A stretch of 64,000 bases of DNA from Zeus faber. Lineage: Eukaryota > Chordata > Actinopteri > Zeiformes > Zeidae. Under the pieces are notes generated by a model. The model was not told the DNA's origin. It ran no database searches and worked only from the letters and a program-made list of their open reading frames with translations. Positions 20,949-31,959 of this stretch are shown piece after piece. Numbering within the stretch: the first letter of the stretch is position 1; each line of letters starts with the position of its first letter. The stretch spans positions 8,546,628 to 8,610,627 of the forward strand of contig OY482854.1 in assembly GCA_960531495.1 (NCBI GenBank). Direction: 5' to 3'. Both the position numbers and the translations under genes were made by a program.

Positions 20949-23700
20949 TCAGTGAGGGACCCTGGTGAGTTCAGCGTTGACAGTCCTTATGGCTTGTGGG
21001 AAGAAATTCCGTCTCAGTCTCTCTGTTCTTACTGCAGAGGCACTTTCCCAACCACAGCAGCTGGAACAGTCTGTTGGTGGGTTCCTGAAGGCTCTGCTAC
21101 TACACCTTCTGGTGTATAAGTCCTGCAGGGAGGGGAGAGTAGTTCCAGTGGTATGTTGGGCTGAACGCATTATCCTCGGCAGGACCTGCCTGTCCTGACC
21201 AGTACAGTTCCCAAATCAGTCAATCTGTCAGGATGCTCTCCACTGCTCCAAAATAGAATGACTTGAGGATCCTCACCAAGACCCTGAATTTCTTCAGCTG
21301 CCTGAGGTGGTAAAGATGCTGCCTCGTCTTTCTCACAAGAGTGTCCGTGATGTCGACTCCCAGGTACTGGAAGCTGCTCAGCTTGTCAACAGAAGTCCCA
21401 TTGATTAGCAGAAGTGTGTGTGTCCTCATTCGTAATCCTCTCCTAGGGTCCAAAATCAGCTCCTTAGTTTTGCTGACATTCAAGAGGAGGCTGTTGTCCT
21501 GGCACAAAAGTGATCAGCCATCTACTGGCGGTAGGCCTTCTCATCGTTGTTGGTGATCAGGCCCACCATGACGGTGTCATCAACAAAGTTGTTTATGGTG
21601 TTGGGGCTGGACCTGGCAACACAGTCATGTGTGTACAGGGAGTACAGTAGGGGGCTGAGGATGCAGCCCTCGGGATCCTGTGTTCAAGGTGAGGGGGCTG
21701 GACGTGTGCCTCCCCACCCTAACCACTTGGGGCCTGGCTGTGAGGAATTCCAGCATCCAGGCACACAGCGGAGTGTTCAGTCCTAGTTCCCTCAGCTTGA
21801 GAGGCAGTCTGGTGGGGACTATGGTTGAAGTATGGTTGAAAGCTAAATTATAGTCAATGAACAGAAATCTCACATAGCCCTCCTTCACGCCATCAAGTTG
21901 CGTGAGTGTGGTGTGCAGTACCTGGGAGACCGCGTCATCCGTGGATCTGTTCGGCTGGTACGCAAATTGCAGTGGGTCAATGATGCGGGGGAGGGAAACG
22001 CTGATTTAATCCTTAATAAGTCTCTCGAAGCATTTTATGAACACTGAGGTGAGGGCCACCGGACAGTAGCCATTCAAACAAGCTGGAGAGGCGATCTTAG
22101 GCACAGGGTTGATGGTGGACCTCTTGAGGCAGGACAGGACCAAGACTCAGCCAGGGAGGCGTTAAATAACCTAGTGAGCACCGGGCTCGCAGGTTAGCAC
22201 AGGTCTTTAGTTCTTGCCCAGATATGCTATCTGGGCCCGAAGCTTTCCTGGTGTTCACATGCACCGGGGCCCTCCTGACGTCATGCTCAGCCACTGAGAG
22301 TGCGCACTTATCCCCAGCGGCGTAATTCCAATTTGCCGGCAAGCTAGCTAGTTGTTGCCAGTCTCAAACCGTGCATAAAAAGAGTTCAGTTCTTTGGCCT
22401 GGAGGTGTCCACACTCGTGGCTGGGGAGGGGCTGCTCTTGTAATTAGTAATAGTCTGTAGCCCTGCCTCAAGCATCTGGTGTCCCATCGCTCCATCTGTC
22501 TCTCCTGTACGTCCATTTAGCTTCCTTCACTGCCCTCCACAGTTTCTATGACGCCACTTTGTAATTGTCCATATTTCCAGATACAAGATATTTGGTGTTA
22601 GTGGCTATACTAGCATTCAGAGCATTCAGATGGATTTTTCGACCCATGGTTTCTGGTTTGAAAATATCCAAACTTTCGCTGTGGTTGCTGTCTACTAATG
22701 CAGCTATTTAGCTCATAGCTACTTTCGTAAACTGGCTGGCGTCACTGGAAGTTGATTGGAACATGTTCCAGTCGATGTCACTCAGAGCGTCCTGAAGCAA
22801 GGCCACTGTTTGGTCAGTCCACCGCTTTATGTCCCTCGTCGCTACCTTTCAAAGTATGATACATGGTCTGAAAACAGGAAGTAACGAGTTGGCAGCGTGG
22901 TCCAATTTCCTGAAAACAGGGAGGGATACTGTCTTGTATCCATTCTTGTACAGTGTGTAACAGTAGATCAAAGTTATTTCTCCCCTGGTGTCACATGTTA
23001 TGTGTTGGTGGAAATTAAGCAGAACTTTTTTAAGGTTCGCCCTGTTAAAGTCCCCAGCCACCATCACTGCCGCATCGGGATGTTTGTTTTGAGTCTGCAC
23101 AACAATCATACAGGTCCAATAGTGCTGTGATGACCCACTGAATTCCCGGGGGAGGTAGAATGGACAGCATGAGATGGTCAGCTGTTCCAGGTTCAGCGAG
23201 CCAGAGTCTTGATGTTTTTGGGGTTATACCAGTTGTTTATCAAGAGGCAGACGTCTCCACCCTTGGATTTCGCGACTCCTCCAACCTCTCGGTGCAGAAC
23301 ATGGAGAAGGCCTCGGCTGGACATATGGCGTGGTCTGGTAGCAGCGGGTTCAGCCATGTCTCGGTCAGGAAGAGGACGCACCAGTTCCGCGTATCCCTTT
23401 GAAATGTAATCCTCACTCGAAGGTCCATCCATCTTATTCTCCATGGACTGCACATTGGCAAGAAGGATGCTTGGCAGAGGTGGACGGTAAGGTTCCGTCC
23501 TCATTCTGACCCTAATGCCCCTTGTTTTCACGGTGCACCCTCCACCGGCGCACCCGTGGAACAGTGACTGCATTGAAGTTATTGTCCTTGTTGATCGTGT
23601 TGGCGTGTAGAATCTCCACCGGCCACTCTGTATCTGTGGATAAAATCTCCCAAAGCTGTTTCTCCATGGAATTTTTTATATCCATGAGTGCACTGCGGTT
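20949..23700 (-). pseudogene. L2 ORF2 pseudogene (endonuclease plus reverse transcriptase)
   Basis: Reading right to left: an endonuclease start with SILLANVQSMENKMD near 23,470, FLTETWLN (catalytic glutamate) near 23,350, and GDFNRANLKKVL near 23,050. A pre-RT stretch with HVNTRKASGPDSISGQELK follows near 22,240. RT blocks are [11 protein letters not shown] near 21,860, FVDD at 21,575-21,586 (catalytic box, with valine where the related copy has alanine), [13 protein letters not shown] near 21,480, and FQYLGVDIT near 21,365. The C-terminus, with TGTTLPSLQDLYTRRC and [16 protein letters not shown], ends near 20,949. Numerous frameshifts and stops separate the blocks. Full-length L2 ORF2 is about 800-1,000 codons, consistent with the span here. 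It cannot make protein. Confidence 0.85.
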
Positions 23701-23740
23701 GTAGGAAATCACTGTCAATGAGTTTTTGATGGACATAGCG

Positions 23741-24327
23741 ATGAAATGAAATGAATGAATGAAATAAATGCCTTGGGGGGCACAGAGTTTTTGTTTTGTT
23801 TAGTAAACACAATTAAAAAAAATCGCATTATTTCTATTTGTTTTGTTTGGAGAAACGGGGAGTGCAGAGAAAGGGATGAGTCAGTCGCAAACGAGTCGGC
23901 TCTGATGGCTATTGATAGGAGCCGGCTCCCGTCTGAAAACTGGTTTATTTTTTCTTTTTAGAATAATAAAATGATCCAACGTATTTGTTAAATACGATCC
24001 AGAAACATCTCACTTTAGTAATTACATTAAGAGCCAAGCATAATGAGACTTTGTATGTTGCACCGGTTGCAAACCCCCTGGGAGCAAACTTAAATCGTGG
24101 AAAAAAAGTTATATTTAAGGTGGAGCCCGACGTTCGACACCAATAAACCAATAATAGCAAACAGTTATTATTGGTTTTGTTACATTGTGGTGCTATATTA
24201 GGGAAATTAGTTTGGTTGTACTGTTCAGTAACTTGCAAAATAGCCTTAAAATCAAACATGAAAAATAATCGTGATAAGATTGTGAATCGTGATATGGTTT
24301 TTGTTTGTCATATCGTCCATCCCTACT
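23741..24327. other. no gene; possible MITE end at 24,300-24,327
   Basis: There is a short GAAATGAATGAAT-type tract at the left edge. A near-palindrome at 24,148-24,174 (CCAATAATA ... TTATTATTGG) could fold. CATATCGTCCATCCCTA at about 24,308-24,325 is the complement of the TAGGGMTGGRCGATATG end seen in common fish MITEs. Its partner end was not found and the Tc1 fragment begins immediately after it. Confidence 0.4.
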
Positions 24328-24689
24328 GGGGACACCCCACAAGACCTGTCATTTTGGAGATGCTCTGATGTAATAGCAGCAATCACAATTTGGCTCTTGT
24401 CAAAGTCTGATCCTTAGGCTTGCCTATTTGTCCTGCTTCCAACACATAAACTTCAAGAACTGACCGTTCACTTGCTTCCTAATATTGTCAGGATACAGTC
24501 TGATGAACACCAATGCAGGACACAACAGAGGCTCAGGAGTCGGGGCAAGGATCCAAGGTTTATGGCATATAGGTAGGGGTCACCAGGAGAACAGAAGGCA
24601 AACTTAGGAAATCAGGCAAAACCTGACAAAGACAGAGTGAATATGGAACAGATTAAATACAAATGGATTGACAAGACAGCTGGTGAGAT

Positions 24690-25474
24690 TGAGTTTCGGC
24701 AGGAGTGGCCGGCGGCCCTGGAACAGAGTGAACCTCAGCAGGATCGGCGTACGACTCGGCCTTGACCAGTGTGAAGCGCCCTGGAAGGGCCTGGACCTGG
24801 GGAGAGGCGGTCAACAGCTTGGGAACTGGTAGAGGCTGACCTCCGAGAGGCGGCCGATGACTCGGGAACTCTAACTGGTGGAGCCTCAGCAGAATCAGCC
24901 AACAATTCAGGAACATGCTAAGCCTTGGCATGGGAGGCTGGCAGCTGGGGAACGGGAACTGGCTGAGGAGACCGGAGTGGCAGGCTTGAAAAAAACTGGA
25001 GGAGCCGGTGGTGGGGCTGCCTCTACAGCTGGTTGCTTGGAACGCTGGGGAGCAGAGGATGTCAGCTGTCGCATGAGCGTAGTTAGTTTGGCCACCTCCA
25101 TCCAGAGGGACTGGGGAGGCCTCCAGCTGCTGCAGCTCCAGGTTGTGCCTACCGAACCAGACCACCTGGGTGCCAACGGCATTAGGCAGCGGAAACTCAG
25201 AGGCACCGGACTGTGGAGACTGTGGGCAGGGCCGGACCAAGGAAACTGATGGACAGAGGAAACTCAGCTTGGCTAAGTTGGAATGGGAATGTTCAAGCGT
25301 TCTGGCGACTAGCAGGCCTACTGCTAGCAGACTGGTGTCTAGCAGACTGGTGGCTCGCAGGCTGGTGGATAGCAGGCCAGTGGCTAGCAGGCCAGTGGCT
25401 AGCAGACCAGTGCCAGAATCTCCTGTTTGGTCCCTGATGAGGATCCGCCTGAAAGCTACAAAAGCCGGGTCCAA
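24690..25474 (-). pseudogene. gag-like fragment with 5-residue repeats
   Basis: A 260-270-codon open frame starts MDPAFVAFRRILIRDQ just inside the presumed 5' LTR leader. The next ~35 residues are a tandem repeat of TGLLA-type pentads encoded by a 15-bp minisatellite. The remainder is proline/serine/leucine-rich with no zinc knuckle, protease or other recognisable domain, and the frame runs on into the 3' LTR. The start matches the usual position of gag in this type of element, but the rest does not look like a folded gag. The openness may be chance in GC-rich sequence. Function unlikely. Confidence 0.4.
25312..25412 (+). repeat. 15-bp minisatellite inside the gag-like region
   Basis: Six to seven units with consensus TGGCTAGCAGGCCAG. 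Variants carry TGTCTAGCAGACTGG and TGGATAGCAGGCCAG. Confidence 0.88.
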
Positions 25475-26047
25475 TGGGTTTGTGGCTGGTCAGATCGTTC
25501 TGTCAGGACGCAGTCTGAAAACCCAAATGCAAATGCAGGGCACAACGGAGGCCCAGGAGTGGGGGCAAGGATCAAAGGTTTATTGCATATAGGCAGGGGT
25601 CAAAAACAGGAGTACAGTCAGAAGGCAAACTTAACGGCAGGGAACCAGGGTCAGTAGGTACGAGGCAGTGCATACAACCTAGAGGACACAGAGTGGGTAG
25701 GACAGAGAATACCACACCAACCTGACAAAGCCGTAGTGAACAGGGAACAGGTTAAAAACAAGTAGAGTGATGAGGAAGGTGAAGACAGCTGGTGAGATTG
25801 CTGATTGGGGACAGGTGTGCAATGGCAGGGATGTTGGACCAGAGACGGACAGAAAGAGCTAGAGAGGGACAGAAAGACAGATAACCCGACAGGTGAAACA
25901 CAAGACTACTGTATATACACTAGGGAGAGACAGATAACAAGAGACAGAATATCATAAAACAAATACAGGGCAGGATCCTATTGGAATGAAATGAGCGATG
26001 TTATTCACTTCACCTGTCATTGGTTGTAATGTTGTGGCTGATCGGTG

Positions 26048-27096
26048 ATTAACACAAGAATATCGATTTCCAGCAAAAACGACTTTGTCCTGGCCTCAAT
26101 TACCCTTTCCAGTTGTAAGTCTAAGCCCTCTCTCAATAACGTGATGAAAGCTTTTGTGAGCTTTTTTCCCCTAGCCTATTTAAATTCCAATAATACATAC
26201 TGACTGTGTTTTCATTTCCAAATTATCTTTAGTCTTAGACATTCTAGCTCAAAAACAACAAACCTTTCGCCTAATTTTATCTTACACCTGATCCGTTACC
26301 CCAGTCTCTTACCTTATACCTTCATACAACTAATACATTGGTGGAAGCTTCTTTTTTTCCCTCAGTGTAGTGATGAAACCTCTGTTCTTCCCCCTCTCCC
26401 ATTTTAAATAAATAATTAACACAATGATCTCAAGGCTTCACTTGTCTGGTTATTTAAAAAAGCGGCCGCCCAAGTGTTAGTGTTTCTTATTAATATGAAA
26501 TTGTAAAGCCTTTGCTATGGCTTACATTTACATCTGGAAAACCCCTGTAACATACTGGCCTTTTCCATTAATTATTGCATACCTAATTCCAAAGATACTT
26601 CATAAATATTTAACACTCAAATTCAAAGCGGAAAAAATAAATCCTACAAGGCTCTCTATGTATTTTACATCTTAATTTAAAACGGGGAAAAAACCTTTCC
26701 CCCGTCACTGTTCTGATTGTATTGTGAGCTGTAGCAGAATGCACAAATAGGAGAAAGCTTCCAAATTATTTAAATTCAGTCCCACCTTACCGGCTTTCGA
26801 CTTTTTTTTGTTAATATCTCAATACCAGATGGAATTTTTGTATTTGCATTTGCAAATAGAATAGTCCCTGCATGTATACTTTTTGAAATCCTAATTTCAA
26901 GTTGTGAATTGTTATGCATTTGACATATGAGTTGGTAGCAAATGTAAAAAGAAATAGAAGAACAAATACCTTCCAAGCTTTAAAATCTGAGGTCTTTATT
27001 TACAAGTGAAACCAGGTTTACTGACCAGCTAGTTGAGACGTATGAATAAGAGACGGCTTCCTAGTTCTTCATTCACTATAGGGGTCTTTTAAAACA
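26048..27096. other. AT-rich DNA, no gene seen
   Basis: No coding exon, transposon terminus or RNA gene could be recognised. A NotI-type GCGGCCGC octamer occurs at about 26,461, isolated in AT-rich DNA. Confidence 0.45.
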
Positions 27097-27629
27097 ATGA
27101 ACACACACACACACACACCACACATCAAATGCACACACACAAACATCGACACATACAAACATGCACACACCAAATACACACAAGAACACACCCATGCGAG
27201 TACCGTCCAAACCACATACACACACACACACACACACGATAACACACCAAATACAAACTCACATGTACATACACCCACACAATCAAACATACACATACAT
27301 ACACAAAGACGCACACACAAGTAAACATAGCAAATGCACACAAACATGCACACACACAACCTGCACGCACACACACAAACATGCACTAAACACACACACA
27401 CACGCACACACACTCTGCCACATACACACACACACACACATGCAAACACAGCAAACACACACAAACATGCACTGCACACAGGCAGAAACCAACCACACAC
27501 ATATAAACACGCGTACACCAAACACACACAAAAACACGAAAATGCATAAATACGTACATGTACAGATACACTAATATACACAAAAACCACACACACACGC
27601 AAACACACCAAACGCATAGTAAGACACAT

Positions 27630-27683
<54 letters not shown>

Positions 27684-27772
27684 AAAAACATGTACATGCA
27701 CTTAACACATACAAACACGCACATGCACTTAAAACATGCACACACACACACACACACACACACTCAACACGT
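27097..27772 (+). repeat. CA-rich degenerate array with perfect (CA)n core
   Basis: About 675 bp is almost entirely A and C on this strand. It includes a perfect (CA)n core at about 27,630-27,680 and another at about 27,740-27,762. The imperfect part contains a recurring longer word, ACACAAACATGCAC (about 27,338, 27,374 and 27,460), so a higher-order period overlies the dinucleotide. Long open frames on both strands (Thr/His-rich on plus, Cys/Val-rich on minus) are by-products of the repeat. Confidence 0.95.
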
Positions 27773-27843
27773 AAACTTTGCATGTTGTCAGTTTTTCTGC
27801 TCACAACCACCTTGACAAACACTGAATTTCTTTTCAGTCCTTT

Positions 27844-27844
<1 letters not shown>

Positions 27845-27932
<88 letters not shown>
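27845..27932 (+). repeat. (CT)n microsatellite
   Basis: About 43 uninterrupted CT units, forming a pure pyrimidine tract on this strand. Confidence 0.97.
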
Positions 27933-27934
<2 letters not shown>

Positions 27935-28310
27935 GCTCTCACCCACTTGCATTGACACACTCTGTGGTTCTCGTCACGCCTGGACAGTCCAGATAGGACT
28001 TAATTTGCCCACTCTGCGGATAAACACATATGCTAGGGCCTCTCTTTTTTTAATAATGGAAAGAGCAATGAGGCCAATAGACTGGTGGAGAGAGGGAGCA
28101 ATTGAGAGAGAGGGAAACTTTAAGCCCCAGCCAGAGAAGACTAAGGGGGCTACGAGCAGCGAATACCAACCCCGATTACAAAAAGAGCTGAATGTAAGAG
28201 GTTACTGTAGATGGAAAGCCGCGTGAAAGAGGGACGCTAAGAGGGAACACGGTAGAGGGTAAATGCACCAGGGAAAAGGAGGGGAGATTGTTCAATGCTC
28301 TGTCTATATC

Positions 28311-28311
<1 letters not shown>

Positions 28312-28358
<47 letters not shown>

Positions 28359-28490
28359 AAAGGGAATGGTAGAGAGAGAGAGAGAGAGAGAGAGATTGAG
28401 ATTTGGAGGGAGAGAAAAGGTAAGAGCGAGCCATTTGGGTTGATGGACCATATCATGGCATGATGGAGGGATGGAGTGTGAGGGCAGAGA

Positions 28491-28530
<40 letters not shown>
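28312..28530 (+). repeat. (GA)n microsatellite cluster
   Basis: Three GA arrays lie at about 28,313-28,353, 28,368-28,395 and 28,491-28,527, separated by purine-rich sequence. Together with the CT array upstream they give opposite strand asymmetry within 700 bp. Confidence 0.95.
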
Positions 28531-29417
28531 AGAGCTATTTAGAGATGATTTTGGTGACATGGAGCGTCCCTTGATCCAAGAGGTAGCGAGGGATGAAGGC
28601 AGGGAAGGAAGAAGAGAGAGGAAATGTCAAATGTGATGGGGAACAATCAGGTAATTCTAATGAAAATAGACGTCGGCGACACGGTCTTAAATTTAGTGCA
28701 GAGAGGGCCAGGAAGGAGGTAAAGGAGGAAGTGAAGAAGTGAAGAATATTGGGGGGTTACGGGAAAAAAAGAGAACCTGCCTCTTCTCCTCTTACTCCTT
28801 CCTTTCCCCCCTTGACTCTGCCCTTCAGCTTTCCTCCTTGTTTCCTCTTCTCTATCACTCATCTCTAACACCCATCTCCCATGCTACCAACCATCATGGA
28901 CCAGGGGTTCTCAACCCTTTTTTGGCCCTTGCCCCCCTTTTAAGGCTCCCATGTTCTCGCAAAAACAGCAGTTAGAGAGTGTGAGGCCTACATAGCCGAG
29001 CGACCTGTTAGAGTCAACCTCGGTAAAATGTCCCTGAACTGCCCGTATCCCTACAAATCTCTTCAGTCCAGGTTGCTGTTTTGGCCGCACCTCCACTCTT
29101 CTTTCCTTTCCACTTTCCATCGTGTTGTATTTTGCGGTGTTCCCTTTATCTTAACCGTCCGCTTATATTTTGCGACGGAGGTAAAGCCTTTTCTGGAGAC
29201 CCCTATCGATAACATAAGAAGGGCAACTGCAATGAGAAGCCTCATGCATTACGCATTGCAAAAAATATGTATGAACAACAGATAGAAAAAAAAAAACTGC
29301 TTAAGCCCAGACTTTTCCCGCTCCTGGACTCACGGAGATTGTTTTTTATCTTGTTCGCTCACCGTCCCATCCCATTCTTGCTTTCACTCTCATAGTGGAA
29401 TTTCAACAATATTTGCA
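28531..29417. other. no gene; hAT-like terminus at 28,901-28,930
   Basis: CCAGGGGTTCTCAACCC followed by a T-run and GGCCC at 28,902 matches the left terminus (CAGGGGTTCTCAACC...) of hAT-family DNA transposons. No matching right end (...GAGAACCCCTG) was seen to 31 kb, so it is at most a terminal fragment. The rest is purine-rich, then ordinary sequence without recognised coding. Confidence 0.4.
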
Positions 29418-29925
29418 CAGGAAGAAGAATCTTTATTCGTCACACACACCACAACACATGCATTCATGGTGGCTGGTGAAATGAGTTCTCTGCATTTGAC
29501 CGATCCTGGCTCGTCCTTCCTCCAGGCCGCAGCCAGGAGCAGTGAGCAGCATACAGCAATGCGCCGGGGGACCTGGTTACAAATGTCCATCGCTGGTCAG
29601 ACGACAATGCTCTGTATGTTTTTGGTTGGGGTCCTTACTGATGTTACGTGGAGGAAACCCCATGTGAGCACAGGGAGAACATGCAAACTCCACACAGAAA
29701 GGCCCCTAATCAGGAGATAACCCACCAAAGCACGGGGCCAAAAGCCCCCCAGGTGGGAATCTAACCCAGGACTTTCTTGCTGTGAGGCAGCAGTGCAATG
29801 CACTGTGCGACCGTACCCACTACACATCACCTGGTAATCCCAGGCTGTCTCCCATCCAAGTACTAACCAGGCCCGACCCTGTTTAGTTCGGGCGCAGTCA
29901 GAGTTGAATGGCCACAATGCGCCAC
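29418..29925 (-). mobile_element. 5S rRNA-derived SINE (SINE3/DeuSINE-like)
   Basis: The head (minus strand, 29,922-29,819) is 5S rRNA-like. It includes CAGGGTCGGGCCTGG, TTAGTACTTGGATGGGAGAC, and GCCTGGGATTACCAGG, with the 5S helix region before it shortened by about 15 bases. Next comes a tRNA-like part with a B-box-like GGTTAGATTCCC (29,756-29,767). A central region with TGTGTGGAGTTTGCATGTTC follows. The 3' tail is GTGACGAATAAAGATTCTTC, resembling an L2-type LINE terminus. This order (5S head, tRNA-like body, LINE tail) is that of composite 5S/tRNA SINEs of fish and other vertebrates. Confidence 0.78.
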
Positions 29926-31959
29926 AATATCCTTCGAGCCAGAAGCACTATGAATCATTCTGCAAACACACTTCAGGATGTGCGGGCAATCTGTTTTGGG
30001 GTTTCCCTAGTTACGTTGTGGGTTTGTCTAATGTGCCCATAACTCGAGGAAATATGGACATACATGGACAGCTCTAATAAGTATGATGAGCTCTTACTGT
30101 AGGAATCCCTGAGATTATTTTGTTAAAATAATTCCATATTTGATACAGTTTTTTTGAGCTGACACTTCAATGTATTTGTGTTATGCATGTGCTCCATTGC
30201 TGTTTGTAATAATAATAATAATAATAATAATAATGAATAAAGCTGCAGGAAGCAATACACAGGGTCCAGGTTAGTTGCGTTAGATACAAATTATAGTTTT
30301 CCAAGTTCCTGTAAAACACACCATCACTTCAAATGCATCAACAAATCTTAGGGTTCCCATGGAACAAAGTATCACTTTGTGCTGTCGCTCGTTTTTACAT
30401 CACCAATACTACTTCAACGAGTTACAATTTTACGAGTTTCTATTGAATGCAGCGTCGGCTGATGTAATGACGCAGTGACTCCTGGTGCAGGAAATCAGGT
30501 GTGGAAATTCCCAACAACGAGGTTCCATTAAAATTGACTAAACATTGCATGCCATCGTCTCAGACATCTCAGTCATCAACCTTTTAAACATTTGAAGCTA
30601 AAACTAAACGGACACGATTCGGACCCGTTGCTCTGGCGCTGCAAATGTGTGAGGACTCAAACACAGAATATGTTTTTGACTGTTTTCAACTCCGACAGTT
30701 TGTATGTTATGACATACAAAGGAGGAGGGACAAAACACGGCATCAAACACCGGGTTAGATGCGACCAGAATGTGTTTATTTACAAAGAGGACCAAAGAGT
30801 TAAAATAGCAAAAGAAAAGCCCCGCCGACATCAAGCAAGGAAGACAACACACACGCACACATGCACACATATTGTTTGCATCCACTACAGACTGATGGAG
30901 TCTACACCACGCATCTTGCACAATGCAAATGCATCACAACATTTGGGGATTAATGATTTACAGTAATTAATAATGATTGAGGGTTAACAGTCACAAAAAG
31001 GAATAGCACCTCATCCCTACTACCTCAATAACTACCTCAAAGTGTATACAACAATACAACAACAATACAATACAAGACAAATCAATTGATCAGAAGAAGT
31101 CGTACTTGGCAGAAAAAAACAAGTTGCAGTTTTGAATAGAATTCTGAGACTTCATTAGTGAAATCTAGCCAACACAGATGATCCCAGGCACTTCCCATTT
31201 GAATTATGGATCAGACATCCCGGTTTGTCCAGGACTGTCCCCGTTAGATGGGATCTGCAAAACACTGAAATGTCCCAGTTTTCAACATTCACTTCCAAAG
31301 GGTCCCGGTTGTCAGCACAATTAAAATAATAACAATAATATTAGACTTGTTTTCTGCGCTTACATATATTATATACTGTATAAAAGAAAGCAGAAAAGAG
31401 CGTGCACGAAGACCCCCCCCCACGCAGAGAGAAGTGGCTGTCATGACCAACTTGCCCACTTGCCCCGCTTCAACCCCCACCCCCCACCAACGGAGCGCCG
31501 AGCGTGCGGTGCACTTAAGTTCCCGGTTTGGGTGTTTCAAAATGTGAAATGTAAATACTTCTGACCTTCGAATGTTGAAATGTGTGAAATTGAAAAATGA
31601 TTGCCGTCTTAAATGCATTCTGCATTTGCATAATGTTAATAAGCAGTGCATCCAAATCAACTCAACCTCACCTCGCCATAGATATATCATGTCAGGGAGA
31701 GGCGCAATTACTTCTACCTGCCAACTTCTGTTGATTGATAGCATTACCTACTTTTGGGTACATGAGTATGTTTTAAAAGTACCCCGATACTTAAGCTCAA
31801 GGAGAAATTGGAATTAACAACGTTCACTAGCTGAGAGAAGACTGTATTAATAACACTGTTACAACAGACTGTAATAATTGTGTTTTTACATAGTAATACT
31901 ACAGACCCTATTTGCCTAAATCTATGCCGTATCCAGAGCATAGACTTGTACTTGTACAT
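29926..31959. other. no gene; (AAT)n at 30,207-30,234
   Basis: One AAT microsatellite. A CA-rich patch lies near 30,847-30,870. The region 31,180-31,540 is compositionally distinct (GC-rich, C runs) and might be a decayed element, but I could not define ends. No recognisable exon. Confidence 0.4.

Larger units (their letters stand above)
20411..23740 (-). mobile_element. L2-type LINE, long degenerate copy
   Basis: This is a nearly full-length but decayed L2 element on the minus strand. Its 3' end at 20,411-20,440 has the same terminus as the plus-strand L2: a GTGATAAATAAA-type signal and TTGAATC-type repeats. The 3' UTR carries a telomere-type repeat tract and ACTA-rich duplications. Coding is recognisable from about 20,950 (C-terminus) to about 23,700 (endonuclease). 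The 5' boundary is placed near 23,740 where similarity to the family fades, and is approximate. Confidence 0.85.
24487..25965 (-). mobile_element. Gypsy-type LTR retrotransposon deletion derivative
   Basis: There are two related terminal segments in the same orientation: 25,501-~25,965 (5' LTR on the minus strand, ~465 bp) and 24,487-~24,690 (3' LTR, only ~200 bp). Both carry TGTCAGGAYRCAGTCTGA at one end and share GGGGCAAGGATC, AGGTTTAT and GACAGCTGGTGAGATTG. On the minus strand the 5' LTR ends CTGACA, followed by GAACGATCTGACCAGCC. A MDPAF-start gag-like frame follows after a leader, as in common fish Gypsy elements. Pol is completely absent. The 3' LTR lacks its U3 part, so one deletion removed pol through U3. 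The family assignment is inferred from the LTR/leader layout. Confidence 0.7.
24328..26047 (-). mobile_element. Tc1-like transposon terminus, copy 2, split by a Gypsy-type insertion
   Basis: The left piece (24,328-24,486) and right piece (about 25,966-26,047) together form the transposase-start end of the same Tc1 family as 58.15-58.94 kb. The left piece has GGGACACCCCACAAGACCTG, TTTTGGAGATGCTCTGA, CTGCTTCCAACACAT and CAAGAACTGACCGTTCACTT. It ends CCTAATAT. The right piece resumes with TTGGAATGAAATGAGCGATG and ends in the terminal inverted repeat GTTGTGGCTGATCGGTG at 26,047. About 1.48 kb of LTR-element DNA separates them. The other Tc1 end and the catalytic region are missing. Confidence 0.8.

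Noticed and set aside
27069-27960. Several 85-210-codon open frames rich in Cys/Val or Thr/His
   Set aside because: They are translations of CA/GT and CT arrays in several frames on both strands; the openness follows from the repeat, not from selection.
29819-29922. A genuine 5S rRNA gene
   Set aside because: The 5' third is altered and shortened, and it continues directly into a tRNA-like body and LINE-type tail; a SINE head explains it better.
30592-30966. 124-codon plus-strand frame
   Set aside because: No recognisable domain, a histidine/threonine patch from a short CA tract, and an equally long antisense frame.
31289-31744. 151-codon minus-strand frame
   Set aside because: Composition suggests chance openness over GC-rich C-run sequence; no known domain or splice context.
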